A DNA stretch of 64,000 bases. It comes from Pseudomonas luteola NBRC 103146 (GTDB lineage: Bacteria > Pseudomonadota > Gammaproteobacteria > Pseudomonadales > Pseudomonadaceae). Position 1 is the first letter of the stretch. Every line of letters begins with the position of its first letter. The DNA lies in assembly GCF_002091675.1 (NCBI RefSeq), contig NZ_BDAE01000004.1, positions 186,001-250,000 on the forward strand, read 5' to 3'. Shown piece by piece: positions 59,187-64,000 of this stretch. The notes under the pieces were generated by a model that had not been told where the DNA came from, did no database searches, and worked only from the letters and a program-made list of their open reading frames with translations. Position numbers and translations under genes: made by a program.

Positions 59187-59483
59187 ATGGACGTAAGCAA
59201 AACCAAGAAAAGCTTCTACCGCCGCCTGTACGTCGCCTGGCTGGTCGACTCTGGAGTCGCAACGAGTGTACCGGCCCTGATAGAAGCGACAGGCATGCCC
59301 AGACGTACTGCACAGGACACCCTTTCGGCGTTGAGCGATCTGGATATCGACTGTGCATTTGAGCAGACCGAAGGCGCTCGCAACCATGCAGGACATTATG
59401 TCATCCGTGATTGGGGCGCTATCGATAAGCGCTGGATCCGCTCCAACCTCCCCACCATAAAAGCCCTGCTGGGCTACCCCTAA
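59187..59483 (+). CDS. Winged-helix-turn-helix domain protein
   Basis: Single-domain protein of 98 residues with a winged-helix pattern. A helix-turn-helix lies at about 28-58 ([29 protein letters not shown], split at residue 45 for the turn), then a wing with [11 protein letters not shown]. The recognition helix PRRTAQDTL is Arg-rich. Target unknown. AAGG lies eight bases before the chosen ATG. It is 16 bp upstream of rlmF, so the two are probably co-transcribed. Confidence 0.75.
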   Translation: MDVSKTKKSFYRRLYVAWLVDSGVATSVPALIEATGMPRRTAQDTLSALSDLDIDCAFEQTEGARNHAGHYVIRDWGAIDKRWIRSNLPTIKALLGYP

Positions 59484-59499
59484 TCGTTCGAGCCTTTTC

Positions 59500-60480
59500 A
59501 TGATTCAACCACCCAAGCGCCCCGCTGCCCCTAAAGGGGTTCTGCATCCTCGCAACCGCCACCAGGGGCGCTATGATTTTGCCAAGATGATTAAGGCCTG
59601 CCCTGAACTGGCGCCCTTCGTCATCATCAACTCCTACGGCAAGCAAAGTATCGACTTTGCCGATCCTGCCGCTGTCAAAGTCTTCAATCGCGCCCTGCTC
59701 CGGCAATATTATGGAATTGCCCACTGGGACATCCCGGAAGGCTATTTATGCCCCCCTATTCCAGGCCGCGCCGACTATGTTCATTCCTTGGCAGACCTGC
59801 TGACTGAACGTAATGAGGGTATTGTTCCTCGTGGCGCTATGATCAAGGCGCTGGATATAGGGGTTGGCGCCAACTGCATCTATCCGCTGATTGGCCATCA
59901 CGAGTACGGCTGGCATTTCGTTGGGGCCGATATCGACGCAACGGCGCTGGCCTCCGCCAAGACCATCCTGCAAGGCAATCAGCTGACCAAGGCCATATCG
60001 TTACGGCAGCAGACCGAGCAGAACCGCACGTTTCGAAACATCATCGCCCCAGATGATCGTTTCGATATAACCCTTTGCAATCCGCCCTTTCACACCTCTC
60101 TGGAAGAAGCGCGCAGCGGCAGTCAGCGCAAGTGGAAAAACCTTGGCAAACTGGACCCGAAGCGCAAATTGCCCGTACTTAACTTCGGCGGTCAGGGCGC
60201 TGAGCTATGGTGCAAAGGCGGTGAAGCCCGCTTTGTACGCACCTTGGCAGAAGACAGTGCCTGCTATGGTCCGCAAGTGTTCTGGTTTAGTACTCTGGTG
60301 TCCAAGGTTTCTAATGTCGACAGTCTGGTGGCTGCTCTAAAGCAGGTCCATGCGGTAGATATCCGTACGATCGACATGTCCCAAGGTCAGAAACGCAGCC
60401 GGCTGGTGGCCTGGACTTTTCTTTCACCGGATGCTCAAGACCAATGGCGCCGCACACGCTGGATCAAGAATGCCGATTAA
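59500..60480 (+). CDS. rlmF: 23S rRNA m6A1618 methyltransferase RlmF
   Basis: Methylates N6 of A1618 in 23S rRNA using S-adenosylmethionine. It has 326 residues (E. coli YbiN 308). The SAM loop [15 protein letters not shown] is at 118-132, ADIDATAL near 143 binds the ribose, and the catalytic NPPF is at 194-197, the N6-adenine methylase motif. [12 protein letters not shown] (16-27) is the family start signature. Confidence 0.95.
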   Translation: MIQPPKRPAAPKGVLHPRNRHQGRYDFAKMIKACPELAPFVIINSYGKQSIDFADPAAVKVFNRALLRQYYGIAHWDIPEGYLCPPIPGRADYVHSLADLLTERNEGIVPRGAMIKALDIGVGANCIYPLIGHHEYGWHFVGADIDATALASAKTILQGNQLTKAISLRQQTEQNRTFRNIIAPDDRFDITLCNPPFHTSLEEARSGSQRKWKNLGKLDPKRKLPVLNFGGQGAELWCKGGEARFVRTLAEDSACYGPQVFWFSTLVSKVSNVDSLVAALKQVHAVDIRTIDMSQGQKRSRLVAWTFLSPDAQDQWRRTRWIKNAD

Positions 60481-60564
60481 GCCCGTCGCACGGGTGCGGT
60501 ACACTATCAGGCCACATCTGATTTTCGCGGCAATGTCGCCTGCGCTTCATTGATAGAGAGTCCC

Positions 60565-61572
60565 ATGCCCATTCGCCACGCTATCGTTCACCTGATCGAC
60601 AAGAAACCCGACGGTCAGCCCGCTACGCTGCATGCCCGTGAAGCCGAGCTCGAGGCATCCCAGGCCATCGAAAACCTGATGGCCGATCTCAACGAAAGCT
60701 ATAACGCCAAACCCAACAAGGCCTGGGGGCTGTTCCACGAGGAGTCTGGTGCCTATCCCTTCAGTGGCTGGCTCAATGAGTATCTGGACGGCGGCAAGAA
60801 CTTTGTTGCATTCAGCCAGCAGGCCGTCGAGCACCTCAAGCAGCTTATGGAAGGCTCAAACCTTTCAACAGGCGGCCATGTTCTCTTTGCCCATTATCAG
60901 CAAGGCATGACGGATTACCTTGCCATTGCCCTGCTGCATCATAGTGAAGGCGTAACCGTAACCGACACCCTGGACGTAGCGCCCGCCAAACACCTGGACC
61001 TCGGGCAGCTTCATTTGGCGGCACGCATCAATATTTCCGAATGGCGTAATAACAAGCAGTCCAAGCAATACATCTCCTTTATCAAGGGCAAGGGCGGCAA
61101 GAAGGTCTCGGATTATTTTCGTGACTTCATTGGCTGCCAGGAAGGTGTCGATGCGCCCAGCGAGACGCGCACCCTGCTCAAGGCCTTTAGCGACTATGTA
61201 GAAAGCGAAGACCTGCCTGAGGAGAAAGCCAAGGAAAAAACCGACACCCTGGTCGACTATGCCAGCACCCAGGCCCGTATTGGCGAGCCCATTGCCCTGG
61301 ATGAACTGTCGGAGCTGATGAGTGAAGAGCAGCCCAAGGCCTTCTATGATTACATCCGCAACAAGGACTACGGACTTGCGCCTGAAATCCCTGCAGACAA
61401 GCGCACCCTCAACCAATTCCGCCGCTTTACGGGGCGCGCCGAGGGACTATCCATCAGCTTCGAGGCTCACCTGCTTGGCTCCCAGGTAGAGTACCACGAG
61501 TCTCAGGACGTATTGATCATCCGACAAGTCCCTACCCAGCTAAAAGATCAGATCAAGCGCCGCAAGGACTGA
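60565..61572 (+). CDS. yejK: Nucleoid-associated protein YejK (NdpA)
   Basis: Nucleoid-associated protein of 335 residues, the same length as E. coli Yej[18 protein letters not shown] at the start and [17 protein letters not shown] in the first third are family blocks; [20 protein letters not shown] (about 172-191) is highly conserved. The ATG at 60565 is family-like; a TTG at 60550 is an alternative. Its exact cellular role is not settled. Confidence 0.95.
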   Translation: MPIRHAIVHLIDKKPDGQPATLHAREAELEASQAIENLMADLNESYNAKPNKAWGLFHEESGAYPFSGWLNEYLDGGKNFVAFSQQAVEHLKQLMEGSNLSTGGHVLFAHYQQGMTDYLAIALLHHSEGVTVTDTLDVAPAKHLDLGQLHLAARINISEWRNNKQSKQYISFIKGKGGKKVSDYFRDFIGCQEGVDAPSETRTLLKAFSDYVESEDLPEEKAKEKTDTLVDYASTQARIGEPIALDELSELMSEEQPKAFYDYIRNKDYGLAPEIPADKRTLNQFRRFTGRAEGLSISFEAHLLGSQVEYHESQDVLIIRQVPTQLKDQIKRRKD

Positions 61573-61576
61573 CCGC

Positions 61577-61609
61577 CAGGCAGAGTGACAGCCCTGATCG
61601 CTCTGCCTG
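61577..61609. terminator. Stem-loop between convergent yejK and GST genes, no U-tract
   Basis: Perfect 9-bp inverted repeat CAGGCAGAG/CTCTGCCTG (61577-61585 with 61601-61609, 15-base loop). It lies centrally in the 43-bp convergent gap. T-runs are absent on both sides. Confidence 0.45.
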
Positions 61610-61615
61610 TCAGCC

Positions 61616-62551
61616 TCATCGCGTTTCGATATTGAATCCTATCCTGGGAAAGTGAACATGGACAATGCCGGCACGCTCGTCCTCACGTCTTAGAATTACT
61701 TCCTCTGTCCCGGCATAGAGCAATTCACCTTCTACCTCCTCCAGTCCATAATCCTGAGCTGAAACCGCTACACGATCGCCTTGAGCAAGGCCCGCCGGCA
61801 AGAACATTTCCCCTTCTGGAATAGGGGCAGGATCGGAATCATACGCAATGCGTATGGCCTCCTCTGCGCTCAGGTCGGAATAAGTGCCATGACCGAACCC
61901 CTGCACGCGGCCTAGCCAGGCGGATACTTCAGGATAAGTGTCCACCAGAGGCGCAGTCTGACGGGCCGACTGCAAAAACCAGAGGCAATGCGCCAGCGAG
62001 AAATCTGCGATAGAGGGAGCATTGAAGAGGTATTCGCCACTGCTGCGCGCCAATTGCTCCTCAAGTCGTGCCATTAGGGTGGGCCAATGTTGGGCCGCCT
62101 GCCTTGCCGTAACCCGAGGTGCATTTCCCTTTTCAAAAAGCGCCTTACGGTCCGCCATGAACGCGTGAGCCTGCTCAGGCGGAACATTGGCCATGCGCTC
62201 GGCGATGACGTCGGGCTGGAAAATCAGTGCCACGGCGTGCTGGAAAACTACACTATCGGCCCAGGCTGCAAAGGCGCGACAGGCAAACTCCTGGCCCTCT
62301 GGAAAGAGCGTGGGAGTGGCCTTAGCCTGCTCCAGGCGCTGCGCGATCAGCGCCGTATCACAATAGATATCCGCCCCGACCTGAAGCACAGGCGTCTTGC
62401 GATAGCCGCCGGTCAATGCGGTGAGATCCGGCTTTGGCATGACACGGGGAATAATGACGGAGCGCCAGGACAGCTGCTTGAAACCCATCAGCAGATGAAC
62501 TTTTTCGGCAAACGGAGAGGTCCAGTAGTGATGCAGGATGAGATCGGTCAT
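61616..62551 (-). CDS. Glutathione S-transferase family protein with extended C-terminus
   Basis: GST-like protein of 311 residues, longer than the usual 200-230. The N-terminal thioredoxin fold is visible (LILHHYWTSPFAEKVHLLMG, then GYRKTPVLQVGADIYCDTALI with the Pro and Asp-Thr glutathione contacts), then helices to about 225. The extra segment (about 230-311) is beta-rich: GEMFLPAGLAQGDRVAVSAQ and EVILRREDERAGIVHVHFP. GAGGA precedes the ATG. Substrate unknown. Confidence 0.85.
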   Translation of the reverse strand: MTDLILHHYWTSPFAEKVHLLMGFKQLSWRSVIIPRVMPKPDLTALTGGYRKTPVLQVGADIYCDTALIAQRLEQAKATPTLFPEGQEFACRAFAAWADSVVFQHAVALIFQPDVIAERMANVPPEQAHAFMADRKALFEKGNAPRVTARQAAQHWPTLMARLEEQLARSSGEYLFNAPSIADFSLAHCLWFLQSARQTAPLVDTYPEVSAWLGRVQGFGHGTYSDLSAEEAIRIAYDSDPAPIPEGEMFLPAGLAQGDRVAVSAQDYGLEEVEGELLYAGTEEVILRREDERAGIVHVHFPRIGFNIETR

Positions 62552-62604
62552 GCGCACGTCCTCTTATTGTAGAAGCTCAGAGTAACCGCCCCACCCTTTA
62601 AAGA

Positions 62605-62871
62605 CTATCCTCCCTGAGCCATTGCCATGGCTTCCTTGATGCTCTTCTTCAGCTTTTTGATGGCGCGTTCACGGCGAAGCGCTGCAGATTTGTCTACACA
62701 CGGCTCCGTATAGACCAGTGCCTTGGCAGGACTTGAATGAAAAAAGCGAGCCCCCTTGCCTTGTTGGTGAGCCTTGAAACGGCGCTGAGGGTTATCGCTG
62801 ATGCCGCAGTAGAGTGAGCCATTTTCAGCTCTGACCAGATAGACGAACCACGGCCGCAGCGGATGAGTCAT
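62605..62871 (-). CDS. GIY-YIG domain protein (YhbQ/UPF0213-like)
   Basis: Minimal GIY-YIG nuclease-fold protein, 88 residues with the start used here. FVYLV (9-13) and YCGIS (21-25) form the motif, R31 follows, and E69 in [11 protein letters not shown] is the metal-binding Glu, so the active site looks complete. Family members are suspected DNA nucleases or stand-alone domains. An ATG at 62916 would add 15 residues; neither has a strong ribosome-binding site. Confidence 0.83.
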   Translation of the reverse strand: MTHPLRPWFVYLVRAENGSLYCGISDNPQRRFKAHQQGKGARFFHSSPAKALVYTEPCVDKSAALRRERAIKKLKKSIKEAMAMAQGG

Positions 62872-62969
62872 GGTCAAGGATAAGGGTAAAGCGTCCACGT
62901 ACAGCAAGCCATTCAACCAGAGAGCGTAGCTGTATCCTCCCGCTTGGCCCGGTAAAAGGACAGCCTAGT

Positions 62970-62997
62970 AAGAAAGGCGCCCTGAGGCGCCTTTCTT
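62970..62997 (-). terminator. Terminator of the amino-acid ABC transporter operon
   Basis: Twelve-base-pair stem AAGAAAGGCGCC/GGCGCCTTTCTT with a four-base loop directly after the ATPase stop codon; on the minus strand the 3' arm ends TTTCTT. Confidence 0.85.
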
Positions 62998-63003
62998 GAT
63001 GGA

Positions 63004-63771
63004 TCAGTGAAGGATCTGACCCAGGAAGAGCTTGGTACGCTCGTTTTGAGGATTATCGAAGAACTGATCCGGCGGGGCCTGCTCCACGATTTCACCCTTG
63101 TCCATGAAAATCACACGGTTTGCTACCGTTCGGGCAAAACCCATTTCGTGAGTCACGCACAGCATGGTCATGCCATCCTGAGCAAGGCCGATCATGGTAT
63201 CGAGCACCTCCTTTACCATTTCCGGGTCAAGCGCTGAGGTAGGCTCGTCAAACAGCATGATCTTGGGCTTCATACACAACGCACGGGCAATGGCCACACG
63301 CTGTTGCTGACCACCGGAGAGCTGTCCCGGATACTTGTGAGCCTGATCTGGAATGCGTACGCGCTTCAGATAATGCATCGCGACTTCTTCGGCTTCCTTC
63401 TTCGGTAGCTTACGTACCCAGATAGGGGCCAGCGTACAGTTTTCCAGTACCGTTAAATGAGGGAACAGATTGAAATGCTGGAAAACCATACCGACTTCAC
63501 GGCGAATGGCCTCGATGTTTTTCAGGTCCCCATTAAGCTCTACATCATCAACGACAATATTGCCCTTCTGATGCTCTTCCAGGCGATTGATACAGCGGAT
63601 CGTGGTCGACTTGCCCGACCCTGACGGGCCGCAGAGCACGATACGCTCGCCCTGTCGGACCGTCAGGTTGATGTCCTTAAGTACGTGGAACTGACCGTAC
63701 CATTTGTTCACGTCTTGCATCTGGATCATGATCTTGTCACCGATGCCCAGAGTCTTGGCATTTTCACTCAT
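63004..63771 (-). CDS. Polar amino-acid ABC transporter ATP-binding protein (AapP/GlnQ type)
   Basis: ATPase of a polar amino-acid importer, 255 residues. Walker [10 protein letters not shown] is at 48-56, the signature LSGGQQQR lies near 153, Walker [13 protein letters not shown] near 177, and the switch His in VTHEMGF near 210. The N-terminus of about 15 residues before the ABC fold resembles AapP of general amino-acid permeases. It ends the operon, 13 bp after the permease gene. Confidence 0.94.
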   Translation of the reverse strand: MSENAKTLGIGDKIMIQMQDVNKWYGQFHVLKDINLTVRQGERIVLCGPSGSGKSTTIRCINRLEEHQKGNIVVDDVELNGDLKNIEAIRREVGMVFQHFNLFPHLTVLENCTLAPIWVRKLPKKEAEEVAMHYLKRVRIPDQAHKYPGQLSGGQQQRVAIARALCMKPKIMLFDEPTSALDPEMVKEVLDTMIGLAQDGMTMLCVTHEMGFARTVANRVIFMDKGEIVEQAPPDQFFDNPQNERTKLFLGQILH

Positions 63772-63784
63772 GCTGATTCGCTCC

Positions 63785-64000
63785 TTAGCGGCGATGGCCG
63801 GTGTCGAGACGGCGTTCCAGACGCTGACTGTACTGCGACATACCGAAACAGAAAGCCCAATAAATCAATGCGCCAAAGACATAGCCTTCGGTCGACATAC
63901 CCAGCCAGGCTGGATCAACGGTAGCCTGGTGCAGGCTGTTCAAAAGATCGAACAGACCAATGATGATCACCAGACTGGTATCCTTGAACAGCGCGATAAA
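63785..64000 (-). CDS. Amino-acid ABC transporter permease, C-terminal part
   Basis: The open frame enters from the right edge with [20 protein letters not shown] and continues to a stop at 63785, about 71 codons. FKDTSL followed by a hydrophobic helix is the C-terminal signature of the HisM/AapM permease family (the EAA-loop side). A last helix near [17 protein letters not shown] and a basic tail complete it. The upstream operon lies outside the window. Confidence 0.9.
   Translation of the reverse strand, partial: FIALFKDTSLVIIIGLFDLLNSLHQATVDPAWLGMSTEGYVFGALIYWAFCFGMSQYSQRLERRLDTGHRR

Overview
The window reads as ordinary chromosomal backbone of a Gram-negative gammaproteobacterium. The base composition looks moderate (roughly mid-50s percent G+C by eye). 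It carries a full lipopolysaccharide and outer-membrane toolkit (lpxC, lptF, lptG, lpoA, dolP) and meso-diaminopimelate peptidoglycan synthesis. Gene order around the division cluster (rsmI, rnpB, mraZ to ftsZ, lpxC, dciA, secA, argJ, GST, MutT/ThiE) resembles that of Pseudomonas and Oceanospirillales. A member of the Halomonadaceae or a relative is my best guess, but this is inference and no search was run. I see no phage, insertion sequence, CRISPR array or clear horizontally acquired island.

Layout. 1-5,000: start of a response regulator, a divergent PAP2 phosphatase, groES-groEL behind a clear heat-shock promoter, fxsA, and a DUF481 outer-membrane protein. 5,000-15,100: alkyltransferase-like protein, an enlarged AmpG permease, MscS, YajQ, PanE, an orphan sensor kinase, a cobalamin adenosyltransferase, a protein resembling a voltage-sensor domain without a pore, a Nudix/ThiE fusion and a GST. 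15,200-20,900: argJ, secA, dciA and lpxC. 20,980-37,680: the complete dcw cluster on the minus strand, mraZ-rsmH-ftsL-ftsI-murE-murF-mraY-murD-ftsW-murG-murC-ddl-ftsQ-ftsA-ftsZ, largely with overlapping stops and starts. It is headed by a promoter and a four-repeat MraZ operator. 37,970-42,660: RNase P RNA, rsmI, and lpoA-yraN-diaA-dolP. 42,700-48,700: a glycine-zipper protein and the queA-tgt-yajC-secD-secF transport and queuosine block. 48,760-51,440: tRNA-Leu(CAA), two small unrecognised genes, a bestrophin-like channel and an RDD protein. 51,490-59,110: lptF-lptG diverging from pepA-holC-orf122-valS. 59,180-64,000: a winged-helix protein, rlmF, yejK, a GST, a GIY-YIG protein, and the end of a polar amino-acid ABC transporter operon.

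Most genes serve envelope growth: precursor synthesis (murC-G, ddl, mraY), septal synthesis (ftsI, ftsW, ftsQ, ftsL, ftsA, ftsZ), lipid A synthesis (lpxC), LPS export (lptF/G), penicillin-binding protein activation (lpoA), muropeptide recycling (ampG) and protein export (secA, secDF-yajC). Start codons were often moved from the longest reading frame to one with a Shine-Dalgarno sequence or a short overlap with the upstream gene. The least explained items are the pore-less voltage-sensor-like protein (12432-13487), the internal duplication in AmpG, two small genes at 49.2-49.9 kb, orf122 between holC and valS, and several strong intergenic stem-loops that lack a U-tract.
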